DNA from: Lentibacter sp. XHP0401
GTDB lineage: Bacteria > Pseudomonadota > Alphaproteobacteria > Rhodobacterales > Rhodobacteraceae
Length of the DNA: 64,000 nucleotides
NCBI RefSeq assembly: GCF_025751535.1
Contig: NZ_JAOWLC010000001.1
Span: 248,001-312,000, forward strand
Reading direction: 5' to 3'
The translations under genes and the position numbers were made by a program. Position 1 is the stretch's first letter, and every line of letters begins with the position of its first letter. Positions 41,240 through 49,501 of this stretch are shown piece after piece. The notes below the pieces were generated by a model. That model did not search any database. It was given only the letters and a program-made list of their open reading frames with translations, and was not told the origin of the DNA.

Positions 41240-43756
41240 GTGGTAAGATTCTTGTTCTCGGCACTTGGCGGGCTCTTTAGCCTCGTAACGCTCGGCCTTA
41301 TGGCCGTGGCGCTCTCTATTGGTGCGGTGTTTTACATCTATGGCCGTGACCTGCCCAGTCATGAAAGCCTGTCGCAATACCAGCCCCCCACGATCAGCCG
41401 GATTTACTCGGGCGAGGGGCGTATGCTCGACGAATTCGCCCGCGAACGCCGCCTTTTCACGCCTGCCGCCGAAATTCCCGATCTGATTAAATACGCCTTT
41501 ATCAGCGCGGAAGACAAAAATTTCTACACCCACCAGGGCTATGACACCCGCGGTATCGCTTCGGCTGCCGTTGATGCACTCAAAGGCGATGGTGTGCGTG
41601 GTGCTTCGACAATCACCCAGCAAGTCGTAAAAAACTTTCTGCTTTCGGCCGACCGCCGCGCAGAACGCAAGATCAAGGAAATCATCCTTGCCACGCGGCT
41701 TGAGGAGACTCTCGACAAAGAACGCATCCTTGAGCTCTATCTCAACGAGATTTTCCTTGGTCAGAATTCCTTTGGTGTGACAGCCGCATCGCAGGCTTAT
41801 TTCAACAAAACACTGGGTGAGTTGGCCCCGCATGAGGCCGCGACACTGGCCTCGATGCCCAAAGCCCCGGGCCGCTTTCATCCGGTTCGCAACAAAGCGC
41901 GCGTGCTTCAACGCCGTAATTTTGTGCTCAAGGAGATGTATGAGAACGGCTACATCACTGAAGAAGTCTACAAATCAGAACGCGAACTGCCGCTCCGCTC
42001 GGTACAAAACGGTGACTTCGAGCCATTCAAAAACGGCCTGCCGCCGCGTGACTACTTCACAGATGAAATCCGCCGCCAGCTTTCCAAGGATTTTGGCGAG
42101 GAAGAGTTTTTCACAGGCGGCATGACGGTGCGCGCCACCATCGACCCCGAAATGCAGGACATAGCGGCAACGTCGCTGCAACGCCAGCTTGAGCAGTTTG
42201 ATCGCGGCATTGGCCGTTGGCGCGGCACGGGCAAGACGATCCCCGAAGAAAGTCTCGGCTCCGAAGCCGAATGGCGCGAAGCACTCTCAGGCACGAATGT
42301 GCCACGTGATATCGAGCTCGAAAGCCAGTGGTTCCCTGCTGTGGTGCTCGAAATCGGCGATCAGTCGATGCGTATTGGTATCGAAGGTGTGCTGGAAACA
42401 GAGGCGCAGCCCTTCACAGTCCCGCGCGGTGATATATCATGGCTCAGAGGCAGTTTCGCAGACAATTTTAATCGGGGTGATGTGGTGCTCGTGCGCCGGA
42501 TGACTTCAGGCGATAATGGTGCCGGTGATTTTATCCGCTGGACGCTGCGGCAGGTTCCGCAAGTGCAAGGCGGTTTTATGGCAATGGATGTGAACACAGG
42601 CCGCGTGATTGCCATGCAAGGCGGGTTCTCTTACCAGCACTCGGTTTTCAACCGCGCTACCCAAGCGCGTCGTCAGCCGGGTTCGTCGTTCAAGCCTTTC
42701 GTCTATGCTTCGGCTCTTGATAGCGGCTACTCCCCCGCCACAATCGTTGTCGATGCCCCGATCGAGATCAACACACCGCAAGGCCTCTGGCGCCCCAAAA
42801 ACGCTTCCAACACTTACTATGGCCCAACGCCCCTGCGCACAGGCATCGAGCAGTCACGAAACCTGATGACAATCCGCCTCGCACAAGAGGTCGGTATGGA
42901 TGTCGTTGCCGACTATGCCGAGCGTTTCGGCGTCTATGACCGCATGGGCCGCTTTCTGGCCAACTCACTGGGTTCTGAAGAAACAACGCTCTACAAAATG
43001 GTCTCGGCCTACGCCATGTTCGCCAACGGCGGCCAGCGCGTAGAACCAACGCTGATTGACCGCGTGCAAGACCGTTACGGCAAAACCGTTTACCGCCATG
43101 ACGAACGCCTTTGCCCCGATTGCGCCGATCCGACGATTGCGCGCAGCCAGAGTCCCAGCATCGTAAACAACCGCGAACGCGTGATGAACGCTGTCACCGC
43201 CTACCAGCTCACCTCGATGATGACAGGCGTTGTCAGTCGCGGCACAGCGCGCAGATCCGTCAATCTCGGCGTGCCTGTCGCAGGTAAAACAGGCACAACC
43301 AATGATTCCAAAGACGTCTGGTTCATAGGCTTCACAAACAACATCGTTGCAGGCTGCTACATCGGCTATGATAATCCGCGCTCCATGGGCTCGGGCGCAT
43401 CAGGTGGCGGCATGTGCGGCCCGGTGTTCCAACGCTTTATGAGCTCAGCGGTGAAAAAATACGGCGCCGGAAAGTTCCGCGCACCCAAAGAATGCGAGTT
43501 CATCAAGATCGACCGCTTCACAGGCGCACGCTTGTCCGACAGCGCCTCTGGCGATCATGTGGTCATTGAATGTTTCCGCGAAGGTCAGGAGATCGACTTC
43601 GGCATCATGTTTGATGGCGGCTTTGCTATGGGCGAAAACCTCCCGCTCGTGCGTGAAGAGAGCGCCTCCAAGCAGGTCACCACATCAACAGGCAAAAAAG
43701 CCGTTGTCGGCCCCAAAGCGGGCTTTGGCACAATGAGTTCGGGAGGCCTCTACTAA
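41240..43756 (+). CDS. mrcA: Penicillin-binding protein 1A (bifunctional glycosyltransferase/transpeptidase)
   Basis: This 838-residue inner-membrane enzyme polymerises and cross-links peptidoglycan. One N-terminal membrane helix (about 5-30) is followed by the GT51 domain, with FISAEDKNFYTHQGYDTRGI near 88-107 and GASTITQQVVKNFLL near 123-137. An OB-like region follows. The transpeptidase has the serine motif QPGSSFKPFVYAS near 475-487, the SxN motif EQSRNLMT and KTGTTND near 683. It starts with GTG after AGGGGAAAAAC. Length and motifs are typical of PBP1A. Confidence 0.95.
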   Translation: MVRFLFSALGGLFSLVTLGLMAVALSIGAVFYIYGRDLPSHESLSQYQPPTISRIYSGEGRMLDEFARERRLFTPAAEIPDLIKYAFISAEDKNFYTHQGYDTRGIASAAVDALKGDGVRGASTITQQVVKNFLLSADRRAERKIKEIILATRLEETLDKERILELYLNEIFLGQNSFGVTAASQAYFNKTLGELAPHEAATLASMPKAPGRFHPVRNKARVLQRRNFVLKEMYENGYITEEVYKSERELPLRSVQNGDFEPFKNGLPPRDYFTDEIRRQLSKDFGEEEFFTGGMTVRATIDPEMQDIAATSLQRQLEQFDRGIGRWRGTGKTIPEESLGSEAEWREALSGTNVPRDIELESQWFPAVVLEIGDQSMRIGIEGVLETEAQPFTVPRGDISWLRGSFADNFNRGDVVLVRRMTSGDNGAGDFIRWTLRQVPQVQGGFMAMDVNTGRVIAMQGGFSYQHSVFNRATQARRQPGSSFKPFVYASALDSGYSPATIVVDAPIEINTPQGLWRPKNASNTYYGPTPLRTGIEQSRNLMTIRLAQEVGMDVVADYAERFGVYDRMGRFLANSLGSEETTLYKMVSAYAMFANGGQRVEPTLIDRVQDRYGKTVYRHDERLCPDCADPTIARSQSPSIVNNRERVMNAVTAYQLTSMMTGVVSRGTARRSVNLGVPVAGKTGTTNDSKDVWFIGFTNNIVAGCYIGYDNPRSMGSGASGGGMCGPVFQRFMSSAVKKYGAGKFRAPKECEFIKIDRFTGARLSDSASGDHVVIECFREGQEIDFGIMFDGGFAMGENLPLVREESASKQVTTSTGKKAVVGPKAGFGTMSSGGLY

Positions 43757-43841
43757 AGAGAGCCGCAGAACGACCCCGCGCTTGCTGCTAACGCTTGCCT
43801 GCGGTATCAGTCTGCCCTGAAACACCACCCAAGGAAGACCC

Positions 43842-44969
43842 ATGCGCGCAGAAATCCAGAGCGTTGTTGCCGAAATCGAAAAGTCACTGGACCTTCTGGC
43901 CCAGCGGATGGACCGTGAAACAGCGTCCCACAGGCTCGAAGAATTCAACGCCCGTGTGGAAGATCCAACCCTTTGGGATGACCCGGAAAAAGCCCAGAAG
44001 CTCATGCGCGAGCGCCAGGCACTTGTCGATGCCATGGACAGCTATGAAAGCATCGCAAGCGATCTTTCCGATAATGTGGAACTGATCGAGCTTGGTGAGA
44101 TGGAAGAGGACGCCGAAGTCATCACCGAAGCCGAAAACGCCCTCAAGAAGTTGAAGAAAACCGCCGCCGCCAAAGAGCTCGAAGCGCTCCTGAGTGGTGA
44201 GGCCGACGCCAACGATACCTTCCTCGAAATCAACTCGGGCGCAGGCGGAACGGAAAGTTGCGATTGGGCCTCTATGCTTGCACGGATGTATGTCCGTTGG
44301 GCCGAGAAGAAGGGTTATAAAGTCGAGTTGCAGTCCGAGTCACAGGGCGAAGAGGCGGGCATCAAATCCGCCACTTATAAAATCTCGGGGCACAACGCCT
44401 ACGGTTGGCTCAAATCCGAGTCCGGCGTGCATCGCCTCGTGCGAATCTCTCCTTTCGATTCCGCAGCCAAGCGTCACACTTCTTTTACTTCCGTTGGTGT
44501 CTACCCCGTGGTTGACGATAACATCGAGATTGAGGTCAACCCGGCCGATATCCGCATCGACACCTACCGCTCATCAGGGGCAGGGGGCCAGCACGTCAAC
44601 ACAACCGACTCCGCCGTGCGCATCACCCACGCGCCCACAGGTATCGTTGTGACCAGCTCGGAGAAATCCCAGCACCAGAACCGCGACATCGCCATGAAAG
44701 CGCTGAAGTCGCGACTCTATCAAATGGAACTTGACCGCCGGAACGCCGCTGTCAACGAAATGCACGAAAACAAAGGTGACGCAGGCTGGGGCAACCAGAT
44801 CCGCTCCTACGTTCTGCAACCCTACCAAATGGTCAAAGACCTGCGCACTAACTTTGAAACATCCGACACAAAAGGCGTGCTCGACGGTGATCTTGACGGC
44901 CTCATGGCTGCAACGCTCGCGATGGACGTGTCCGGCAAATCCCGCTCAGAAGCGCAGGGCGATATCTAA
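43842..44969 (+). CDS. prfB: Peptide chain release factor 2
   Basis: This 375-residue factor reads UGA and UAA stops. The stop-reading tripeptide SPF is in [16 protein letters not shown] near 206-221, and the catalytic GGQ is in [21 protein letters not shown] near 247-267. The gene is one open frame from the ATG at 43842, so the autoregulatory +1 frameshift that interrupts prfB in many bacteria is absent here. GGAAG precedes the start. A dispersed-repeat hairpin lies 42 bases after its stop. Confidence 0.96.
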   Translation: MRAEIQSVVAEIEKSLDLLAQRMDRETASHRLEEFNARVEDPTLWDDPEKAQKLMRERQALVDAMDSYESIASDLSDNVELIELGEMEEDAEVITEAENALKKLKKTAAAKELEALLSGEADANDTFLEINSGAGGTESCDWASMLARMYVRWAEKKGYKVELQSESQGEEAGIKSATYKISGHNAYGWLKSESGVHRLVRISPFDSAAKRHTSFTSVGVYPVVDDNIEIEVNPADIRIDTYRSSGAGGQHVNTTDSAVRITHAPTGIVVTSSEKSQHQNRDIAMKALKSRLYQMELDRRNAAVNEMHENKGDAGWGNQIRSYVLQPYQMVKDLRTNFETSDTKGVLDGDLDGLMAATLAMDVSGKSRSEAQGDI

Positions 44970-45010
44970 GCGCAGCCACATCTTCGCGCCGTTATCCCTT
45001 TCTTATTGCC

Positions 45011-45044
45011 TCAAATATCCCGGGGGTGTGGGGGCTGGCCCCCA
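45011..45044. repeat. Dispersed repeat copy B, inverted relative to copy A
   Basis: AAATATCCCGGGGG followed by the hairpin GGGGG-CTGG-CCCCC is the reverse complement of the element at 30282-30316 with a few differences. It follows prfB in the 179-base gap before the amidase gene. A degenerate piece (GGATATTTACAGCAAGAAAA) is near 11831-11850. Confidence 0.6.
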
Positions 45045-45148
45045 CCTTGGTCCCGTCGTGCGAAGCATGATGGGAAGCTGCTCAATGAGGCTTGCACTCT
45101 GCCCAAACCCGCGCCAGCATATGTCTAAGCACAAAAGGGAACACGGCA

Positions 45149-46561
45149 ATGAGCGACATCACCAACATGACAGCCCTCGATCAATCACAAGCCATCGCCG
45201 AGGGGCAGCTCAGCGCTGCTGAGCTCATGGAGGCTACGCTCGCCCAGATCGCCAAGACCAACCCGCAAGTCAACGCAATCGTCTCGCTTCGCGAGGCCGA
45301 TGAGCTTATGAGCGAGGCTCGCGCTGCCGACAATAGCGAGCGCAAAGGCTGGCTTCATGGCATTCCGCTTGCGGTGAAAGACCTCGCCAACGCCAAGGGC
45401 CTGCCCACATCCATGGGCAACCCGATGTTCGCCAATATGATAGCGCCGGAAGACGATCTCGTCGTCGCTCGCATGCGCCAAGCAGGGGCCATCATCATCG
45501 GCAAAACAAACACGCCCGAGTGGGGCCTTGGCTCACATACGTTCAACCCTGTGCATGGTGCCACGCACAACCCCTATGACCTTTCCCGCAGCGCGGGGGG
45601 GTCCTCCGGCGGGGCAGCGGCAGCTCTGGCCTGCCGTATGCTCTCTGTCGCCGATGGCTCCGATATGATGGGTAGCCTGCGCAATCCGGGGGCATGGAAC
45701 AATGTCTACGGCTTCCGCCCGACATATGGCCGTGTGCCCTCCGAGCCGATGGGCGATAACTTTCTGCACCAGCTTGCAACGCTCGGTCCGATGGCGCGCA
45801 CGCCCCGCGACATGGCGGCGCTGCTTGATACTCAAGCTGGCGCTGATCCGCGTCAACCGCACGGCGCCAGTTACGATCTGACGCTGCCAAGCATCGATGC
45901 GCCGGTCAAAGGGCGTCGCATCGGCTGGCTCGGTGATTGGGGTGGCGCATTCCCCATGGAAGCAAGGCTTATGGAGCATTCAGAAGCCGCCATTCCCGAG
46001 CTTGAAGCTCTTGGTCTTACAGTGGAAAAAGTCGCCCCACCGTTTTCGGCCGATGCCATCTGGGAGAGCTGGATCACCCTGCGCTCATGGACCATAGCGG
46101 GCGGGCTATCGGTGTTTTACAATGATCCGGCAAAGCGCGATCAGCTCAAGGCGGAAGCGATCTGGGAGATCGAGCGAGGGCTTGCACTGTCCGCGATGGA
46201 CGTTCACCGCGCCTCTGTCATTCGCTCGGACTGGTTCAAAGCCTGTGCCGGACTGTTTGAACGCTATGACGCGCTCGTGCTGCCCACGACACAGCTCTAT
46301 CCATTTCCGGTGGAGTGGGTCTACCCGCAAGCGATCGCAGGGCAGGAGATGGATACCTATCACCGCTGGATGCAGATCGTCACACCCATCGGCTTGCTCG
46401 GACTGCCCTGCATCAACATTCCACTGGCGACCGGGCAGGCCGGCCTGCCTGCGGGCCTGTCACTCTTCGGCCCACGTGATGGCGATGCGGCGCTCATGCA
46501 ACTCGGCCAAAGCTGGCATCAGACCTATCACTATTCAGAAACGCGCCCACCGTTGGCGTGA
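45149..46561 (+). CDS. Amidase signature family hydrolase
   Basis: This 470-residue protein has the amidase-signature Ser-cisSer-Lys triad. The lysine is in GIPLAVKDLANAKGLPTSMGN near 70-90, the cis-serine in SAGGSSGGAAAALACRM near 145-161, and the catalytic serine in GSDMMGSLRNPGAWNNVYGFRPT near 168-190. The family includes GatA and broad amide hydrolases; no gatC or gatB is nearby, so this is probably a stand-alone amidase of unknown substrate. I chose the ATG at 45149, which follows AAGGGA; the frame opens further upstream. Confidence 0.88.
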   Translation: MSDITNMTALDQSQAIAEGQLSAAELMEATLAQIAKTNPQVNAIVSLREADELMSEARAADNSERKGWLHGIPLAVKDLANAKGLPTSMGNPMFANMIAPEDDLVVARMRQAGAIIIGKTNTPEWGLGSHTFNPVHGATHNPYDLSRSAGGSSGGAAAALACRMLSVADGSDMMGSLRNPGAWNNVYGFRPTYGRVPSEPMGDNFLHQLATLGPMARTPRDMAALLDTQAGADPRQPHGASYDLTLPSIDAPVKGRRIGWLGDWGGAFPMEARLMEHSEAAIPELEALGLTVEKVAPPFSADAIWESWITLRSWTIAGGLSVFYNDPAKRDQLKAEAIWEIERGLALSAMDVHRASVIRSDWFKACAGLFERYDALVLPTTQLYPFPVEWVYPQAIAGQEMDTYHRWMQIVTPIGLLGLPCINIPLATGQAGLPAGLSLFGPRDGDAALMQLGQSWHQTYHYSETRPPLA

Positions 46562-46570
46562 TCTGCCTCA

Positions 46571-46619
46571 CATGTTGTCCATACAGTTTGCCCTACAGGT
46601 TGCCACATAGTCTGCCACA
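46571..46619. repeat. Degenerate tandem array with 12-base period upstream of the DUF2189 gene
   Basis: Units CAGTTTGCCCTA (46584), CAGGTTGCCACA (46596) and TAGTCTGCCACA (46608) follow a looser first unit at 46571. The period is 12 bases with a shared core of GTTTGCC/GTCTGCC type. It begins 10 bases after the amidase stop and about 85 bases before the next gene, so it may be a regulator-binding array. Confidence 0.4.
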
Positions 46620-46702
46620 CCCTAAAAGCTGACTAAAACAAACATCTTTGGGATTGTCATCTTTACGCCTTACAGTGGCTCAAAGCGGTCGGGGAGGGCT
46701 AT

Positions 46703-47479
46703 ATGATCACGAAGGAACAGGGCGCGCCCGAATTGGGCGCTGTCACATTTTCAGACATGAAATCAGCTCTTTGCAAGGGTTGGGCCGATATGCGGCATGC
46801 CCCCGTATACGGGCTTGTCGTCGCCTCGATCTGTGTGGCTTTTGGGCTTTTGCTGTTCTGGGTCACGTCGACCACAGGAAAAAGCTACTGGCTCGTCTTC
46901 GCCGCCGTGGGCTTCCCTCTCTTCGGCCCCTTCACAGCCGTGGCTCTTTACGAGGTAAGTCACCGGATAGACTATGGAGAACCTCTTGTTTTTTCAGATA
47001 TTTTCGGCATCGTATTGCATCAGGCAAGGCGGCAACTGCCCTCGCTATGTGCGATTATTCTGATGGTTTTCCTGTTCTGGTTTTTCATCGCTCACATGAT
47101 TTTTGCGCTCTTTCTCGGGCTGTCGACAATGACCAATGTGTCAAGCTCTCTGGAGGTTTACCTCTCCTCAGACGGCCTCACCATGCTTGCCGTCGGCACC
47201 ATCATCGGAGCGCTCTTTGCGCTGCTGCTTTTCATGATCACAGTCTTTGCAATGCCAATGCTTTTGGACCGTGAGATCGACTTTGTGACAGCAATGATAA
47301 CAAGTTTTGCAGCCGTGCAGAACAACCTGATTCCAATGGTCTTTTGGGGAATTCTGATCGCTGGCTTAACCTTCCTGGGGATGGTTCCGGCCTTCCTCGG
47401 GCTTTACATTGTGTTACCACTGTTAGGGCATGCTAGCTGGCATCTCTACCGCGCTGCCGAAGCTCGCGCGGAGGCCTAG
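46703..47479 (+). CDS. DUF2189 membrane protein
   Basis: This 258-residue integral membrane protein has about six hydrophobic segments, including VYGLVVASICVAFGLLLFWV near 36-55, LVFAAVGFPLFGPFTAVALYEV near 64-85, and paired helices near 110-140, 155-190 and 210-245. The D-A-P-x-YGL start and PLFGPF loop are typical of DUF2189, a family sometimes annotated as cytochrome-c-oxidase-like without evidence. GGGGAGG precedes the ATG. The 142-base gap before it contains a 12-base-period array. No function can be assigned. Confidence 0.8.
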   Translation: MITKEQGAPELGAVTFSDMKSALCKGWADMRHAPVYGLVVASICVAFGLLLFWVTSTTGKSYWLVFAAVGFPLFGPFTAVALYEVSHRIDYGEPLVFSDIFGIVLHQARRQLPSLCAIILMVFLFWFFIAHMIFALFLGLSTMTNVSSSLEVYLSSDGLTMLAVGTIIGALFALLLFMITVFAMPMLLDREIDFVTAMITSFAAVQNNLIPMVFWGILIAGLTFLGMVPAFLGLYIVLPLLGHASWHLYRAAEARAEA

Positions 47480-48291
47480 CGAAAAGGCTGCCCCACACGC
47501 ATCAGTCGCGCGTGATATCCTGGGAGGTCTTTGGCTGAGCAAAATCCGGATTCGCGGGCTACGGCGCGCGCAGCGCGCCAGTCGCCTTGGATGTGCTCAA
47601 TGACAAATCGCGCAACCCTGTGTCCCGTAAGGCTTTCTGTGACCGTTCTGGTGGCATAACCCTCCCAGAAGTTGTTGTGAAACGAGGGGACGCGCGCGAG
47701 GTAACTGAATGAGCAAGTGGTCGCACCACGGCGCGCTGCCAGTATTACAAGTCCTTGTTCTTGTTTTAGAATAACGCCGCGAAACTCACGGTTATAGGCG
47801 CTGATCGGGAGCCCTTGGTCGTTCATGGCCTCGGGCAATTCGTAACCGCGCAAAAAGGCCCGGCCTTCCGAGCGAAAGACAAACATAAGCCCTAGTACGT
47901 ATAAGTCATCATTCACAAAGCTGGGCCTGCTAAAGCGATAAAAACCGTTGGGCAACTCACTTTCCGACACGGTTTCTACTGTTTTTCCGAGGTAGCTTTT
48001 TACGGCGGGATGATTGAACGGGTCTGTTCCGACCGTGCCTATATCATCGACAGGCTCAAGAAGGATGCGGGCATCAACATCAAAGAAAAGGCAAATTCTG
48101 TGCAACACATCGGGCCTTGGGAAGCTTTCTGCAGCAAGGTATCGGTTGAACTGGGTTCGGTTAATTCCAAGCTCACGACAGAGGCCCGCAACGGACGGGT
48201 AACGGGACGCTAACTTTCTCAGGTTAGCACCGAACACACTCCTGAGTTCCACAGGATTTACTGTTTTGTTTGTTTCTATCGGAATTTGCAC
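47476..48291 (-). CDS. Helix-turn-helix transcriptional regulator, Rhodobacterales type
   Basis: This is a 271-residue cytoplasmic protein if it starts at the GTG at 48291. The DNA-binding domain is near the start: VFGANLRKLASRYPSVAGL, CRELGINRTQFNRYLAAESFPRP and HRICLFFDVDARILLEP (about 18-75). The rest is a sensory-like domain with FYRFSRPSFVNDDLYVLGLMF and no recognised ligand motif. The frame is open back to another GTG at 48396, and a third GTG is at 48252. It is convergent with the DUF2189 gene and divergent from the 111-residue gene. Target genes are unknown. Confidence 0.75.
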   Translation of the reverse strand: MQIPIETNKTVNPVELRSVFGANLRKLASRYPSVAGLCRELGINRTQFNRYLAAESFPRPDVLHRICLFFDVDARILLEPVDDIGTVGTDPFNHPAVKSYLGKTVETVSESELPNGFYRFSRPSFVNDDLYVLGLMFVFRSEGRAFLRGYELPEAMNDQGLPISAYNREFRGVILKQEQGLVILAARRGATTCSFSYLARVPSFHNNFWEGYATRTVTESLTGHRVARFVIEHIQGDWRAARAVARESGFCSAKDLPGYHARLMRVGQPFR

Positions 48292-48487
48292 AAACCGGGT
48301 CTCTAAGCTTTTTATAGGGTCGAATCTGACCTTACGCAGTTTTTTCAGAAAAAGTAATAACCGCAAAGTAGATTTTGATGCGCTCTCGCGTCTCACGTGA
48401 TGCTAATTAGCGTCTTGCTTGGGGTGTGGAGTCACAATTTGAAACCGTGCGACACTCATTGGAGAGTGGCGCTTCCTCCGTTTATAA

Positions 48488-48502
48488 TTAAAATTTTATT
48501 AA
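48488..48502. promoter_or_regulatory. CtrA-like site TTAA-N7-TTAA before the 111-residue gene
   Basis: TTAA, seven bases (AATTTTA) and TTAA lie 30 bases before the ATG at 48532, in a very AT-rich stretch. The match is perfect, though local AT-richness makes chance occurrence more likely here than at the GTA or secG sites. Confidence 0.4.
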
Positions 48503-48531
48503 TAGCGGATTTAAAGGGGGTGAAGATTTTG

Positions 48532-48867
48532 ATGTACGGTGTCGTTCTCTGGAGCAATCACAACGAACGCAAAGCAGTAATATGGTGCGAAGATCATGGT
48601 GATCTTGCTTATTACGGCGGGAGCGCTTCGTCTGTCTTTGACGGCTATTCTCTCGATGCTGGAGATCTGGTGCAGTTTCAGCTCCAAGAGGGCGCACCCA
48701 TGCGGCTTGCTCGAAATCCGGAGTTGGTATCCGAACAATACGCACCTGCACTCGCCGAGCGCTTGAAAGCTGCTATTGTTCCTGGTGCAGGGGAAGCAAA
48801 GCAACCAATCTCAAGCAACAAGAACAGTAGCAATATTCTTGTTTTTCCAAGCCTTCGCTCGGCCTGA
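48532..48867 (+). CDS. Uncharacterised 111-residue protein
   Basis: I do not recognise a named family. The protein starts MYGVVLWSNHNERKAVIWCED and continues with a small beta-rich part (HGDLAYYGGSASSVFDGYSLDAGDLVQFQL). It then has a helix (PELVSEQYAPALAERLKAAI) and a low-complexity serine/asparagine tail. The first 70 residues could be an OB-like barrel. AAAGGGGG lies 11 bases before the ATG. It is divergent from a helix-turn-helix regulator gene and has a CtrA-like box in its upstream region. Its end is 30 bases from the convergent ilvN. Confidence 0.6.
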   Translation: MYGVVLWSNHNERKAVIWCEDHGDLAYYGGSASSVFDGYSLDAGDLVQFQLQEGAPMRLARNPELVSEQYAPALAERLKAAIVPGAGEAKQPISSNKNSSNILVFPSLRSA

Positions 48868-48897
48868 AAAAGCGAGCCCTATGACCCGCCGCCAATA

Positions 48898-49467
48898 TTA
48901 GGCGACGACTTTTCCACGAGCTAAGGCCGCAACACCTGTGCGCGCGACTTCGGTCAATCCCAGAGGCCGCATCAACTCGCTGAAGGCATAAATTTTTTCC
49001 GGTGTGCCCGTAATCTCAAAGACAAAGCTCTCAAGTGTGCTGTCTACAACACTGGCCCGGAAGATGTCGGCCAAGCGCATGGCTTCAACGCGTTTGTCGC
49101 CGATCCCCTCAACTTTCAACAGCGCCAATTCTCGCTCAACAGACGGGCCCTCAACGGTCAGGTCATGGACTTCATGCACTGGTACAATCCGGCCAAGTTG
49201 CGCTTTGATTTGTTCAATCACTTGCGGTGTGCCGGTGGTCACAATCGTGATCCGTGAGCGATGTCCAGCGCGGTCAATCTCGGCCACTGTCAGGCTTTCG
49301 ATGTTGTATCCACGGCCTGAAAACAACCCGATGACGCGTGCCAGAACACCTGCTTCGTTATCGACAATAACCGCGAGTGTATGCGACTCCACGTGGTCAC
49401 TAAAGGTCGGACGTAGGTTGTAGGCCGAGTGCTTGTTCGAGCCTTTTTTAATTTTGAGAGCGGACAT
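48898..49467 (-). CDS. ilvN: Acetolactate synthase small (regulatory) subunit
   Basis: This 189-residue subunit carries an N-terminal ACT domain (HTLAVIVDNEAGVLARVIGLFSGRGYNIESLTV, about 28-60) that binds valine for feedback inhibition, and a second ACT-like half (about 105-180). It activates the IlvB catalytic subunit in the first step of valine, leucine and isoleucine synthesis. I chose the ATG at 49467 (MSALKIKKG), which follows GGAAGG; the frame is open further upstream. It starts 34 bases after ilvB and shares its leader-controlled transcript. Confidence 0.95.
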   Translation of the reverse strand: MSALKIKKGSNKHSAYNLRPTFSDHVESHTLAVIVDNEAGVLARVIGLFSGRGYNIESLTVAEIDRAGHRSRITIVTTGTPQVIEQIKAQLGRIVPVHEVHDLTVEGPSVERELALLKVEGIGDKRVEAMRLADIFRASVVDSTLESFVFEITGTPEKIYAFSELMRPLGLTEVARTGVAALARGKVVA

Positions 49468-49501
49468 AGGGCTTCCTTCCTTCGCTACAGTCTGGGGTGG
49501 C

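Noticed and set aside
41133-41246. 37-codon mini-gene (MKREELAKTGPNSPS...) linking the amidase stop and the PBP1A start
   Set aside because: It overlaps both neighbours neatly, which could couple translation, but the peptide has no recognisable feature and the arrangement could be chance.
43842-44969. Programmed +1 frameshift in prfB
   Set aside because: RF2 is encoded in one uninterrupted frame from the ATG at 43842, so the usual internal UGA slippage site is absent.
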